Below, in pieces: positions 34,021-44,900 of a DNA stretch of 64,000 nucleotides (positions are counted from its first letter, which is position 1; each line of letters begins with the position of its first letter). The notes beneath the pieces are model-generated. The model was not told the origin of the DNA, ran no database searches, and saw only the letters and a program-made list of their open reading frames with translations. This stretch comes from an uncultured Flavobacteriaceae bacterium (lineage in GTDB: Bacteria; Bacteroidota; Bacteroidia; Flavobacteriales; Flavobacteriaceae). The stretch is from assembly GCA_947500525.1 (NCBI GenBank), contig CANMSH010000002.1:682001-746000 (forward strand), given 5' to 3'. Position numbers and translations under genes: made by a program.

Positions 34021-34706
34021 ATTATATAGCTCTAATAGCATCCGTTTTAGTTGGGTATTTAGTCGTTATTTTGGTCAAGCCAAAAGGAAAATCGACTCAA
34101 TTGCTCCTGTCTTTTAGTGGAGCTTATCTTCTTTCTACGACTGTTTTACACCTGCTACCTGAGGTGTTTGAATCTCATGAAGAAAACATAGGTGCTTATA
34201 TCCTGGTGGGTATTTTATTACAAACAATTCTTGAATATTTTTCGAAGGGTGTTGAACACGGGCATGTGCATATTCATAACAATGTTCATAAAATTCCTTG
34301 GCTTTTATTTATAAGTTTATATATACACGCTTTCGTTGAGGGTATACCTCTAGCAACTATCGAAAATAGTACTCTTTTATGGGCAATTGTTGTTCATAAA
34401 ATTCCTATCAGCATTGTACTCGTGGCTTTTTTGATAAAGTCTGATTTTCTAAAAAAACATGCCATATTACTCATTCTGCTATTTGCCTTAATGAGTCCGC
34501 TAGGCTCTTTTTTGAGTCGTGAAATTGCCTTTTTCAGCAACTATCAACATGCAATTACTGCTATTGTGATTGGCGTATTTTTACATATTGCCACAGCTAT
34601 TTTATTCGAAACAACCGAAAATCATCAATTTAATATAAAGAAGTTTGTGGTAGTATTATTGGGTTTCGGGACTGCAATGTTAAGCACCTACTTTTTAAGC
34701 CACTAA
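34017..34706 (+). CDS. ZIP family metal transporter
   Basis: 229 residues, about eight membrane helices, with the two metal-site helices visible: YIHAFVEGIPLA (TM4, His and Glu ligands) and VVHKIPISIVLVAF (TM5, His). The His-rich loop (EHGHVHIHNNVHK) between the third and fourth helices is the usual cytoplasmic metal-sensing loop. It moves zinc, or iron and manganese, into the cytoplasm. The start overlaps the methyltransferase stop by 4 nt, and the end overlaps the convergent recQ stop by 4 nt. Confidence 0.88.
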   Translation: MNYIALIASVLVGYLVVILVKPKGKSTQLLLSFSGAYLLSTTVLHLLPEVFESHEENIGAYILVGILLQTILEYFSKGVEHGHVHIHNNVHKIPWLLFISLYIHAFVEGIPLATIENSTLLWAIVVHKIPISIVLVAFLIKSDFLKKHAILLILLFALMSPLGSFLSREIAFFSNYQHAITAIVIGVFLHIATAILFETTENHQFNIKKFVVVLLGFGTAMLSTYFLSH

Positions 34707-36895
34707 TTAGCAACATTGCTTAAAAATTTGATACGCATAAGACGTAATTCTTCTTCGTCGTAATCACCGTCAAATTCATCTAGAGCCATTTGAATTTTAT
34801 CACTATCAGCTTCCATAAAGTAGTCGTAAATTTCTTCCTGTTGGTCTTCATCTAATAGGTCATTCAAACTATAGTCAATATTAAGTTTCGTTCCAGAATA
34901 AACAATGCGCTCCATTTCTTTGGTCAATTCATCCATAGACAACCCTTTCGAACTTGCAATATCTATCAAAGGTAATTTCCGATCTGTATTTTGAATAATA
35001 TACAATTTCAAGGCAGAGTTCATACCCGTGCTTTTTACCACGAGATCATCAGGCCGGGTAATATCATTCTCTTCAACGTAAGCAGAAATAATGCTTACAA
35101 ATTCTTTTCCAAATTTCTTTGCTTTACCATCACCCACACCATGAACATTCGATAATTCTTCTATTGTAATAGGATATTTTAACGTCATATCCTCTAATGA
35201 GGGATCTTGAAAGACTGCAAAAGGCGGAACACCTAATTTTTTACCTACTTTTTTGCGCAGGTCTTTTAGCATCATCATCAATTGTTCATCTACAACACCT
35301 CCAGAGCCTTTGCTATTGGTAACAATATTAGTATCATCACCTGCAACATAGATATGATCTTCGGTCATCATAAACGAATGTGGGTTTTGCATGAAATCTT
35401 GCCCCTTCTTCGTAACTTTTAACACACCGTATTGCTCAATTTCTTTGCTAATATAGCCGGCAACTAAAATTTGTCGAATCAATGCCATCCAATGATTTGC
35501 CTCTTTACTTGAACCTGCACCAAAAAATGGTTGAACGTCTGTTTTTCTAGACTTTAACAAGGCATTACTCTTACCGACAATAGTATTTACGACTTCTTTC
35601 GATTTATATTCTTGATTTGTATCTCTTATTACGCTTAATAATAATTTTACATCATCTTGAGCTTCAAACTTCTTTTTAGGATTACGCACATTATCATCCA
35701 TATCTGCACCTTCCCCATTTACTTCATCAAATTCTTCTCCAAAATAATGGAGTAAAAACTTTCGTCTAGACATAGATGTTTCAGCATATGACACTACTTC
35801 TTGTAGTAACGCGTGGCCAATTTCTTGTTCCGCAACAGGCTTTCCAGATAAAAACTTTTCTAACTTCTCTATATCTTTATATGCATAAAAGGCGAGACAA
35901 TAGCCTTCTCCTCCATCACGTCCAGCTCTTCCCGTTTCTTGATAATAACTTTCTAAACTTTTAGGGATGTCATGATGAATTACGAACCGAACATCGGGCT
36001 TATCAATTCCCATTCCAAAAGCGATGGTTGCTACAACAACATCTACATCCTCCATTAAGAACATATCTTGATGCTTGGCGCGTTTTTTTGCATCTAATCC
36101 GGCATGATATGGAACCGCTTTCACACCATTAACTTGTAATATCTGCGCTATTTCCTCAACTTTCTTCCGGCTTAGACAATATATAATTCCAGATTTTCCT
36201 TGATACTGACGAACAAAACGAATGATGTCTTTATCTATCTCTTTTGTTTTCGGACGCACATCATAAAACAGATTGGCTCTGTTAAAAGAGGCCTTAAACG
36301 TTGTGGCTCCGGTCATTCCCAAGTTTTTCAAAATATCTTCTTGAACTTTTGGAGTTGCTGTAGCCGTCAAACCTATAATCGGAACATCGTCTATTTTTTT
36401 AATGATATTTTTTAAATTTCTGTATTCAGGTCGAAAATCGTGACCCCACTCAGAAATACAGTGCGCTTCATCTATGGCTACGAAAGATATTTTTTGATCT
36501 TTTAAAAAATCTACATACTCTTCTTTCGTTAAACTTTCTGGTGCTACATATAGGAGTTTTGTAACTCCCGTTTTTATATCGCTCATTACTTGAGCCACTT
36601 CAGTTTTATTCAAAGAAGAATTTAAAACATGGGCAATTCCGTATTCCGATGAGATACCGCGTATCGCATCTACTTGATTCTTCATTAAGGCAATGAGAGG
36701 TGAAACAACAATTGCTGTTCCTTCTTGAATTAACGCTGGTAGCTGATAACATAATGATTTACCACCACCTGTCGGCATTATAACAAACGTATTTTCTTTA
36801 TTGATTAGACTAGTAATCACTTGTTCCTGCAATCCTTTAAATTGACTGAAACCAAAATACTTTTTTAAAGCACTGTGTAAGTCGTTTTTTGTCAC
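34703..36895 (-). CDS. recQ: ATP-dependent DNA helicase RecQ
   Basis: 3'-to-5' helicase for recombination and fork repair. 730 residues with a GTG start at 36895. Visible: Walker A MPTGGGKSLCYQLP, DEAH-box IDEAHCISEWGHDFRPEYR, motif VI YQETGRAGRDG, a RecQ zinc-binding/winged-helix region (~340-520) and an HRDC domain (~545-620, ITIEELSNVHGVGDGKAKKFG). In the zinc-binding stretch I do not see the usual set of four cysteines (for example SYAETSMSRRKFLLHYFGE has none), so the zinc site may be absent. It is divergent from kdsD. Confidence 0.95.
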   Translation of the reverse strand: MTKNDLHSALKKYFGFSQFKGLQEQVITSLINKENTFVIMPTGGGKSLCYQLPALIQEGTAIVVSPLIALMKNQVDAIRGISSEYGIAHVLNSSLNKTEVAQVMSDIKTGVTKLLYVAPESLTKEEYVDFLKDQKISFVAIDEAHCISEWGHDFRPEYRNLKNIIKKIDDVPIIGLTATATPKVQEDILKNLGMTGATTFKASFNRANLFYDVRPKTKEIDKDIIRFVRQYQGKSGIIYCLSRKKVEEIAQILQVNGVKAVPYHAGLDAKKRAKHQDMFLMEDVDVVVATIAFGMGIDKPDVRFVIHHDIPKSLESYYQETGRAGRDGGEGYCLAFYAYKDIEKLEKFLSGKPVAEQEIGHALLQEVVSYAETSMSRRKFLLHYFGEEFDEVNGEGADMDDNVRNPKKKFEAQDDVKLLLSVIRDTNQEYKSKEVVNTIVGKSNALLKSRKTDVQPFFGAGSSKEANHWMALIRQILVAGYISKEIEQYGVLKVTKKGQDFMQNPHSFMMTEDHIYVAGDDTNIVTNSKGSGGVVDEQLMMMLKDLRKKVGKKLGVPPFAVFQDPSLEDMTLKYPITIEELSNVHGVGDGKAKKFGKEFVSIISAYVEENDITRPDDLVVKSTGMNSALKLYIIQNTDRKLPLIDIASSKGLSMDELTKEMERIVYSGTKLNIDYSLNDLLDEDQQEEIYDYFMEADSDKIQMALDEFDGDYDEEELRLMRIKFLSNVAN

Positions 36896-36925
36896 TCTGA
36901 ATTATTATTATCTGTATATTTTAAA

Positions 36926-36933
36926 TACATTTG
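36926..36933 (+). promoter_or_regulatory. -7 promoter box of the kdsD-tatC-lptB unit
   Basis: TACATTTG, an exact TAnnTTTG match, lies 43 nt before the TTG start of kdsD in the recQ/kdsD divergent gap. Confidence 0.6.
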
Positions 36934-36976
36934 CAATTAAAGATACTACTTATTTTTATTCTGAAAAAATCAAATT

Positions 36977-37942
36977 TTGAAAATCAAAAAAAATATTTTA
37001 GGCATTGCAAAAGAAACTATTTCTACTGAAAGTAAAGCAATTGCGAATTTAATAAATTTTTTGGATACAGACTTTGAAAAAGCTGTGAACTTCATCTTAG
37101 AAGCAAAAGGACGCGTCATTGTTACAGGTATTGGTAAAAGCGCGAATATTGCTACTAAAATTGTCGCTACCTTGAACTCTACAGGAACACCAGCCATATT
37201 TATGCATGCAGCAGACGCCATACATGGTGATTTAGGTATTGTGCAAAAAGATGATGTTGTTATTTGCATTTCTAAAAGTGGTAACACTCCTGAAGTCAAA
37301 GTTTTAGTACCTTTAATTAAGAACTCAAGTAATAAAATTATAGCCATCACAGGTAATACCAATTCTTATTTGGCATCACATGCAGATTTTGTTTTAAACA
37401 CATATGTAGAACAAGAAGCCTGTCCTAACAATTTAGCCCCTACAACAAGTACAACTGCCCAATTGGTCATGGGAGACGCTTTAGCGGTTTCTTTGCTGGA
37501 AATGAGGGCTTTTACAAGTGAAGATTTTGCAAAATACCACCCTGGGGGTACATTAGGCAAACGTTTATACTTGAGAGTTAAAGACCTTGTTGAGAAGAAT
37601 GAAATTCCAAAAGTGAACCCTTCTAGTAATGTTAGAGATGTCATTATTGAAATATCAGAAAAACGTTTGGGAACAACAGCTGTTGTAGAAAATGATGATG
37701 TAGTGGGTATTATTACGGATGGTGATATTAGAAGAATGTTGAAAAACAATCAAAATATTGAAAATTTAACTGCACTTGACATTATGAGCAAGCATCCAAA
37801 AACCATAGAAGTAAGTGCCATGGCTATTGATGCACTTGAAGTAATGGAAACTCATAATATTTCGCAACTATTGGCCGTAGATACTAAAAAATATGTTGGC
37901 GTTGTTCATTTACATGATTTATTAAAAGAAGGAATTATTTAG
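36977..37942 (+). CDS. kdsD: KpsF/GutQ family arabinose-5-phosphate isomerase
   Basis: Interconverts ribulose 5-phosphate and arabinose 5-phosphate, the entry to Kdo synthesis for lipopolysaccharide. 321 residues: a SIS domain (~30-185, GIGKSANIATKIVATLNSTG and SKSGNTPEV) and two CBS domains (~205-321). The start is a TTG; no ATG or GTG lies nearby in frame, and the conserved N-terminus begins right after it. It has its own promoter in the divergent gap with recQ. The following tatC starts 1 nt after the stop. Downstream lptB is also an LPS gene. Confidence 0.93.
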   Translation: MKIKKNILGIAKETISTESKAIANLINFLDTDFEKAVNFILEAKGRVIVTGIGKSANIATKIVATLNSTGTPAIFMHAADAIHGDLGIVQKDDVVICISKSGNTPEVKVLVPLIKNSSNKIIAITGNTNSYLASHADFVLNTYVEQEACPNNLAPTTSTTAQLVMGDALAVSLLEMRAFTSEDFAKYHPGGTLGKRLYLRVKDLVEKNEIPKVNPSSNVRDVIIEISEKRLGTTAVVENDDVVGIITDGDIRRMLKNNQNIENLTALDIMSKHPKTIEVSAMAIDALEVMETHNISQLLAVDTKKYVGVVHLHDLLKEGII

Positions 37943-37943
37943 A

Positions 37944-38759
37944 ATGAGTGCAGAAAAAAATGAAATGTCTTTTTTAGATCATCTCGAAGTATTGAGATGG
38001 ACATTGGTGAGATCGGCTGGAGCTGTATTAGTTGTAAGTCTTTTCGCTTTTGCCATGAAAGATTTTATATTCAATAGTGTGATCTTATCTCCAAAAGATG
38101 CAACTTTTTGGACTTACGAGTTTCTATGTAGTATTTCAAAAAGATTTGGTACCGAAGGTTTATGTATTGATGAAATACCTTTTATAGTTCAAAGTAGAAC
38201 AATGGCAGGGCAATTTTCAGCACATATATGGACTTCCATTACCGCAGGTTTTATCTTAGCATTCCCTTATATTTTATGGGAAATATGGAAATTTATAAAA
38301 CCAGGTCTCTATCCAAAAGAACGTAAAAACGCCAAAAGTTTTATAATTATCTCTTCCTTTCTATTTTTTGTTGGAATTCTATTTGGATATTATGTTATAA
38401 CGCCTTTATCTGTAAATTTCTTGGGAGCTTATCGGGTTGCCGATGAAGTAAAGAATAATATTGATCTTGCATCATATATAGGTTTATTAAGAGCTTCTGT
38501 ACTTTCGGCAGGTTTAATTTTTGAAATGCCCATTATTATCTTCTTTTTAACGAAAATGGGGTTAGTAACCCCAGAGTTTCTTCGGAAATATAGAAAATAT
38601 ACGTTGGTAATAGTCTTGATACTGGCGGCTTTAATAACTCCACCGGATGTAATTAGTCAGGTTATTGTGGCAATACCAATGATGATTCTCTATGAAATAA
38701 GTATTACGATTTCCAAAATTATCATCCGAAAAGAAAAAAAGGAAACTAGTTTAAGATAG
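37944..38759 (+). CDS. tatC: Sec-independent protein translocase TatC
   Basis: Core receptor of the twin-arginine export pathway, recognising RR signal peptides in the inner membrane. 271 residues with six membrane helices and the family opening MSFLDHLEVLRWTLVRSAGA, where the conserved HLxELR-type motif reads HLEVLR. A longer first periplasmic loop (~45-90, with two Cys) is present. FIKPGLYPKERK follows the second helix as usual. It lies directly behind kdsD. A predicted Tat substrate (M15 peptidase) is encoded at 31 kb. Confidence 0.96.
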   Translation: MSAEKNEMSFLDHLEVLRWTLVRSAGAVLVVSLFAFAMKDFIFNSVILSPKDATFWTYEFLCSISKRFGTEGLCIDEIPFIVQSRTMAGQFSAHIWTSITAGFILAFPYILWEIWKFIKPGLYPKERKNAKSFIIISSFLFFVGILFGYYVITPLSVNFLGAYRVADEVKNNIDLASYIGLLRASVLSAGLIFEMPIIIFFLTKMGLVTPEFLRKYRKYTLVIVLILAALITPPDVISQVIVAIPMMILYEISITISKIIIRKEKKETSLR

Positions 38760-38787
38760 CTATAACATCCTATCAATTTACTTTATG

Positions 38788-38795
38788 TATTTTTG
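38788..38795 (+). promoter_or_regulatory. -7 promoter box before the DUF1801/YdeI gene
   Basis: TATTTTTG matches TAnnTTTG, 23 nt before the start codon. It suggests an internal promoter in the kdsD-lptB stretch. Confidence 0.5.
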
Positions 38796-38818
38796 TTAGA
38801 GTATTAAATTAGGCTACT

Positions 38819-39406
38819 ATGAAAATGGCTACCTCGGTTGAGGAATATATCGAAAATCAAGAAGTATATCGTGATGGATTAGAAATATTGCGAGAAATAA
38901 TGCTTTCTACTGAGATGGTTGAAACTGTAAAGTGGGGTATGCCTACATACACTGTAAACAATAAAAACGTAGTGGGTATTAGCGCCTTTAAGAAACATTT
39001 TGGAGTTTGGTTTTTCAACGGGGTTTTCTTAGCTGATCCTCATGAAATATTATATAACGCTCAAGAAGGAAAAACAAAAGGATTACGCCAGTTGCGATAT
39101 ACAAACATTCAACAAATTGATAGAAGTATTGTGTTAAACTATGCATATGAAGCAATTGAGAATCAGCGAAAAGGTTTAGAAGTAAAACCATCTAAAAAGC
39201 CGTTAATTATTCCGAAGGAATTGTCGGCTGTACTGTCAGAAAATGTTAAGTTAGCAGCGTTATTTGAAAGTTTAACGACAGGAAAGAAAAAGGAGTTTGC
39301 AGAATATATAAGTAGTGCAAAAAGAGAAGAAACAAAAGCGAAAAGAATTGAAAAAATCATTCCTATGATTCTGAATAACATCGGTTTGAATGATAAATAC
39401 AGATAA
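38819..39406 (+). CDS. DUF1801 / YdeI-OmpD-associated family protein
   Basis: 195 residues. Residues ~1-110 are a DUF1801 domain ([39 protein letters not shown]), a small SRPBCC-unrelated alpha/beta fold. The C-terminal ~70 residues ([32 protein letters not shown]) are the YdeI/OmpD-associated helical tail. Function unknown; related proteins are linked to stress survival in other bacteria. Its own -7 box precedes it, and lptB begins 5 nt after its stop, so they share a transcript. Confidence 0.85.
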   Translation: MKMATSVEEYIENQEVYRDGLEILREIMLSTEMVETVKWGMPTYTVNNKNVVGISAFKKHFGVWFFNGVFLADPHEILYNAQEGKTKGLRQLRYTNIQQIDRSIVLNYAYEAIENQRKGLEVKPSKKPLIIPKELSAVLSENVKLAALFESLTTGKKKEFAEYISSAKREETKAKRIEKIIPMILNNIGLNDKYR

Positions 39407-39411
39407 AAAGC

Positions 39412-40152
39412 ATGATATTAAGAGCGGAAAATATTCAGAAAATTTATGGTAGCCGAAAAGTTGTAAAAGGCATTTCTTTGCAGGTAGAACAGGGTGAAAT
39501 TATAGGCTTATTGGGGCCCAATGGAGCCGGTAAAACGACCTCTTTCTATATGATTGTAGGTATGGTAAAGCCTAATGAAGGTAATATTTTTCTAGATGAT
39601 GAAGATATTACTCAAGATTCTATGTATAAACGTGCCCAAAAAGGAGTAGGTTATCTTGCTCAGGAAGCATCTGTTTTTAGAAAACTATCCGTAGAAGATA
39701 ATATTCTTTCAGTACTTCAATTTACTGAACTTTCGAAAGCGCAGCAAAAAGAAAAACTAGAATCATTGATCGATGAATTTAGTTTAGGGCATGTTCGTAA
39801 AAATCGTGGTGATTTACTCTCTGGTGGCGAACGCAGAAGAACCGAAATAGCTAGAGCACTTGCTTCAGATCCCAAATTTATCTTGTTGGATGAACCTTTT
39901 GCTGGTGTAGACCCCATTGCTGTAGAGGACATTCAAAGTATCGTAGCGCATTTAAAAGATAGAAATATTGGTATTTTAATTACTGATCACAACGTACAAG
40001 AAACCTTGGCGATAACCGACAAAACTTATTTAATGTTTGAAGGAGGAATTTTGAAAGAAGGAACTCCTCAAGAATTAGCTGAAGACGAAATGGTTCGAAA
40101 AGTATACTTGGGCGAAAGCTTTGAGTTAAAAAAGAATCGATTTTATAAATAG
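39412..40152 (+). CDS. lptB: LPS export ABC transporter ATP-binding protein LptB
   Basis: Cytoplasmic ATPase that drives lipopolysaccharide extraction through LptFG and the Lpt bridge. 246 residues with all motifs: Walker [11 protein letters not shown]-loop [14 protein letters not shown], signature [16 protein letters not shown], Walker [17 protein letters not shown], and H-loop [10 protein letters not shown]. The YLAQE..VFR and DEPFAGVDP wording is diagnostic of LptB among ABC ATPases. Encoded close to kdsD, another LPS gene. Confidence 0.95.
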   Translation: MILRAENIQKIYGSRKVVKGISLQVEQGEIIGLLGPNGAGKTTSFYMIVGMVKPNEGNIFLDDEDITQDSMYKRAQKGVGYLAQEASVFRKLSVEDNILSVLQFTELSKAQQKEKLESLIDEFSLGHVRKNRGDLLSGGERRRTEIARALASDPKFILLDEPFAGVDPIAVEDIQSIVAHLKDRNIGILITDHNVQETLAITDKTYLMFEGGILKEGTPQELAEDEMVRKVYLGESFELKKNRFYK

Positions 40153-40178
40153 TCAAAACCTAATTATCATACATTTCA

Positions 40179-41807
40179 ATGAAGCGTCTTTTCTATTTAT
40201 TTTTCTCCTTTCTTTTGTTTGTATCCTTTGCGAGTGGTCAAAACATTGAAACTAAAACCCAAAAAGACCAGGTTTCTTCTAGTCTAGAAAGAACTAATTA
40301 TTATTTAGAAACCCTCCAAGTTCATTATAAAAATGGGGCTTATGACCTTCACAAAGTTTATAGTGATTCATTATATGCAATTGCTAGCGAAAATAACCTC
40401 ACAAAAATGCAGGTGTTGGCACTAACCAATCAGGCCGTATTTTTTAAAAATCAAGGGCAACTGCACAAAGCCATAGAAAATTATTATGAAGCACTTGAGA
40501 AATGTAAATTAATTCCTGATGATCACCGCGCTAAATTAATAGTATTGGTCAATATGGGCAATACCTATCACCGAATAGGCTCTTATATGAAATCTAATAA
40601 AACCATGAGAGAGGTTTTATCAACCTCGGATAATTTAGAGAAGCCTGATAAAATAAAAGCCGCAGCCTTGCTCGGTATTTCAAATAATTATGCCGAATTG
40701 AAAGATTATAGCAATTCTTTAGTTTACGCAGATAGTGCTCGTATACTCGGAAAAAAAATGAATAACGAGGGTATAATAATTACTTCTATTAACAGTATTA
40801 GTGAATCTTATCTAGAATTAGGGCAGTATGAAAAAGCCCTCAAAATAATAAGGCCAGCTTTAGAAATTCCTTCGTTGAAAAACCCCACAAAAAAAAGGGC
40901 TGCTGCACTTTTAACTATTGGCATTGCAAATTACCATCTTGAAAATATTGACAAGGCTCTTACCACTCTCAAGGAATGTAAGGAATTATCTCATGATAAA
41001 AAATTACTTGAATTTGAAACACGGTGCTATGAATATTTGGCGAAAATTTATGAGCTAAAAAAAGATTATAAAGCCTCCTATGAGGCTCAAAAAAAATACT
41101 CTAATCTCAAAAACACATTATTAACCCAAACTAACGAGGCAAATAACACCGATCTAAAAAAGGATATAGTCGCCAAAAATGAGAAAATTGCGTTGAATAC
41201 TAAAAAATTAGAAGTCAGCGCTAACAATAGAAATAGAATTATTGTGTCAAGCGGTCTTTTAGTTTTGATTCTAATTACATCACTGTACTTCTATATTAAG
41301 AAGAAAAAACAAATCGAATTAGAGCAACAAAAGCTACAATTACAATATCAAGAATTAAAAGAATCTATTAACAACTTAGATTCAAATTCTATCTCTTCTA
41401 TCTCTATTGAGAAAAGGGAACAAAAAAACAAAGTAAAGTCTTACGAAAATTCTTCTTTGACTATAGAAGATTATGAGAAATACGAAAAGAGTATTCTTGT
41501 ATACATGGAAAAAGAAAAACCTTATCTGAACCCCGATCTCAAGCAAGTTGATTTGGCGAAAAATTTAGGACTAACTAGTCATCACTTTTCTGAGATTTTA
41601 AACTTCTGTTTCAATCAGAATTTTTATAATTTCGTTAATTCGTATAGAGTGCTAGAAGCTCAAAATTTAATAAAAAAAGATAGCCATTCAGATGCAAAGA
41701 TGATCGCCATAGCTTTCGATGCAGGTTTTAAAAGTAAGACTTCATTCAATCGTGTATTTAAAAAGCATACAGGTTTGACTCCTTCCGACTACAAAAAAAG
41801 TATTTAA
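40179..41807 (+). CDS. Membrane-bound TPR-AraC transcriptional regulator
   Basis: 542 residues in the order: signal peptide (~1-20), five to six TPR repeats in the periplasm (~35-320; LVNMGNTYHRIGSYMKSNKT), one membrane helix (~350-372, IVSSGLLVLILITSLYFYI), a coiled coil and a C-terminal AraC-type double helix-turn-helix (~440-542; AIAFDAGFKSKTSFNRVFKKHTGLTPSDY). A sensor outside and a DNA-binding domain inside make it a one-component regulator. It is encoded 111 nt before the large T9SS cargo gene and is a natural candidate for controlling that cluster (inference from position). Confidence 0.88.
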   Translation: MKRLFYLFFSFLLFVSFASGQNIETKTQKDQVSSSLERTNYYLETLQVHYKNGAYDLHKVYSDSLYAIASENNLTKMQVLALTNQAVFFKNQGQLHKAIENYYEALEKCKLIPDDHRAKLIVLVNMGNTYHRIGSYMKSNKTMREVLSTSDNLEKPDKIKAAALLGISNNYAELKDYSNSLVYADSARILGKKMNNEGIIITSINSISESYLELGQYEKALKIIRPALEIPSLKNPTKKRAAALLTIGIANYHLENIDKALTTLKECKELSHDKKLLEFETRCYEYLAKIYELKKDYKASYEAQKKYSNLKNTLLTQTNEANNTDLKKDIVAKNEKIALNTKKLEVSANNRNRIIVSSGLLVLILITSLYFYIKKKKQIELEQQKLQLQYQELKESINNLDSNSISSISIEKREQKNKVKSYENSSLTIEDYEKYEKSILVYMEKEKPYLNPDLKQVDLAKNLGLTSHHFSEILNFCFNQNFYNFVNSYRVLEAQNLIKKDSHSDAKMIAIAFDAGFKSKTSFNRVFKKHTGLTPSDYKKSI

Positions 41808-41830
41808 ATAAAGAAAATTTCAAAAAAGAG

Positions 41831-41852
41831 GTACCACTCGTTCGGTTGGTAC
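41831..41852. other. Inverted repeat upstream of the large T9SS cargo gene
   Basis: GTACCA (41831-41836) and TGGTAC (41847-41852) form arms around a 10-nt centre, 24 nt after the regulator stop and ~67 nt before the cargo start. It could be an operator for the AraC-type regulator or a weak terminator. Confidence 0.3.
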
Positions 41853-41918
41853 GATTACCATAATTTTCTTATTAATTTAACGTTCGATACTGAAATTCAA
41901 CCTAACGTAATTCTTAAT

Positions 41919-44900
41919 ATGACAAGAGAGAAGTTTATCTTTCTGTTACTTTTTGCAGCCATATTTATAAAAGTCTCTGCTCAAACAACCCCAGTACCTG
42001 ACACAAATTTTGAACAGTTTTTAGTAGACCAGGGGCTGGATACAAATGGGTTGACAGGTAATATACTTAATACTGATGCACAGTCTATTACAAATCTAAA
42101 TGTAACCAGAACTGACATTACAGACTTTACAGGTCTTGAAGCCTTTGTAAATCTAGTAACATTAAATGCGGGTACAAATCAATTCTTAACATTACCCCTC
42201 AATGCGTTAGTTCTTTTAGAAGAACTTCGTTTTAGGGATAATCAAGCGTTAGCAAGTCTTGATTTAAGTTCTAACGCAGCTCTTAGAGTGTTCGAAATTA
42301 GAGCTAAGAGTTCTCTTCCTATACCAACAATACCGAGTATAGATTTATCACAAAACACGAATTTAGAAAAAATTAATATCGCAACTTTTGCAAGTATAAC
42401 AACGTTGACACTTCCCGTTACACCTACTTTAGTTGACATTGACTTGGCGTCATTAAGTGTTCCAGTAATTGATTTATCGCTGCTTACGGGTGATATTGAT
42501 TTTAAACTAGTAGGGAGTAAAGTTAATGTCAATATAGTATATCCAAACAAGGTAGAGGCAATGAAACGACTAGAACTTAGTAGTATTGTTTTTCCTATTC
42601 TTGATCTTTCAGAGCTTATTGGGTTAGAAAGACTTAGTCTTTTTGGCTCTAATGTTGAATCGCTTACACTACCAAACACTAACAATTTAACGGTCATCAC
42701 GATATGGAATCATAAAATTAATGCTCCTCTTTCAATGTCGGTAGTTCCTCAATTAGAGGCATTAGATATTAGGAGTAACTTTGGCACTGTCCCTCTCGAT
42801 ATAGATTTGTCTTCTAATCTTGAACTAACTAGCTTAAACTTGACAAATGACTTAATGAATGTTATTGACGTGACACAAAACACCAAGCTAACAACCTTTC
42901 GAGTTTATACTAATAATTTAACAACTTTAGATGTGACTCAAAACCTCGTTTTAGATAGGTTGGAAGCATATCAAAATCAACTACCGTCTATAGATCTATC
43001 ACAAAATACGGTATTGCAATGGTTAAACTTATCAAACAATCAATTACCATCGCTTAACATTACCAATAACATTGATTTACAAAGTGTTAATATTAGCGCT
43101 AATCTTTTTACAGGAACGGGTTTAGATTTAACTCAAAATATAAGTCTAAGAACGTTAAATGCGGCTTTCAATCAAATTGAATCTTTGGATATTACTCAAA
43201 ATGTCGCTTTAGGTAGCTTAACTATTAATGATAATTTATTTACAGGCACCGATATTATTGATCAGTTCTATGAGCACTATCAAAACCGACCTTCTATGCG
43301 AGTGAACCTCAATGTAGAAAATAATATGCTTTCTGGTCGCATACCTGATTTTTTTAGTGTTTTTCCTATAGAGCTACAAACACGACGAAATGGACTTAAA
43401 TTTTCGGGTAATGCTTTTGAATTTGGTGATTTTGAAAATGAGCATTTAGACTATATTTCGTTATTAAGTACAATGACAATAGGCCCATCACCAGATTTTA
43501 TATTTCGTGATTATGCTTATGCCCCTCAAGCTAAAGTAAATGCCATTGAAAATCCAGTTCGAAATGCAGGAGAATCGATTACCTTATTAACTGAAGTAAG
43601 TGGTACCCAAAATCACTACAAATGGTTTAAAGATGGAGTTGAGATACCCGATGCGCCTGATGCACCTGAATTGGTGCTAACCAATCTAAACACTTGCGAT
43701 GCTGGTTTATATCATGCAGAAATTACAAGTGATCTAGTTCCTTTTGAAAATGCTAATCCACCAGGTACAAATGGACGAAATTTGTTATTGGTTCGTAATG
43801 ATATTACCTTAACTGTAAATGCCACTAAAGAATGTGTTGGCTTAGTACAGCCAGCTAATGGAGCCACAAATATTCCGATTAATACAGGTATTGAATGGGT
43901 TGATACTCCAGGTGCATGTGGTTATAAAATTAGTGTTGGAACGACAACTGGGGGTACAGATGTGGTGAATGATGAAGACGTAGGAGAAGTAACTGTGTAT
44001 AACTTTACTTCAAATTTAGCTCCTAATCAGCAATATTTTGTCACGATAGTTCCATACTATGATGATGGTGATTTTACAGGCTGTACCGAACAGTCATTTA
44101 CTACAAATGCCACGGCTGTAGTGCCAAGCTGCACTCAATTGTTATCACCCACTAACGGTGCTATCGATATTAGGAATGACCTACCTGACATCAGTTGGAA
44201 TCCGGCAAACGGCGCCGATGAATATCGAGTTTCTGTTACTGGAAGTTTAAGTACTTCGAACAATATTACAGACCAAATCATTACAGGGAATTCTTATAAC
44301 TTTTCAAACAATTTTGATAATGGAGAAACGGTTACAGTTACAATAATTCCGCGCAATAGTATTGGTGATGCCGTAGGATGTACTTCCGAAAGCTTTACCA
44401 TCGTTTCTGCTACTCCAACTATACCTAACTGTACCAATTTAGATAGCCCTGCAAATAATGCAACTGATATTGCTGTTGATACGAATATCTCTTGGAATGC
44501 CGTAAGCGATGCCACAGGATATAGAATTTCTATCAGCTCTACAAGTGGTAATAACAACATCACCGATTTTGATAACGGAAACAATACCAGTTACAATCCT
44601 CCTATCAATTTTGATAATGATGATCTGGTGAATGTAACCATCACTCCATACAATGGGAACGGATCAGCAACTGGATGTACCGCTGAGAGTTTTACCATCG
44701 TTGCTGCTACTCCAACAATACCTAACTGTACCAATTTAGATAGCCCTGCAAACAGTGCAACTGATATTGCCGTTGATACGAATATCTCCTGGAATACCGT
44801 AAGCGATGCCACAGGGTATAGAATTTCTATCAGCTCTACAAGTGGTAATAACAACATCACCAATTTCGATAACGGAAACAATACGAGTTACAATCCTCCT

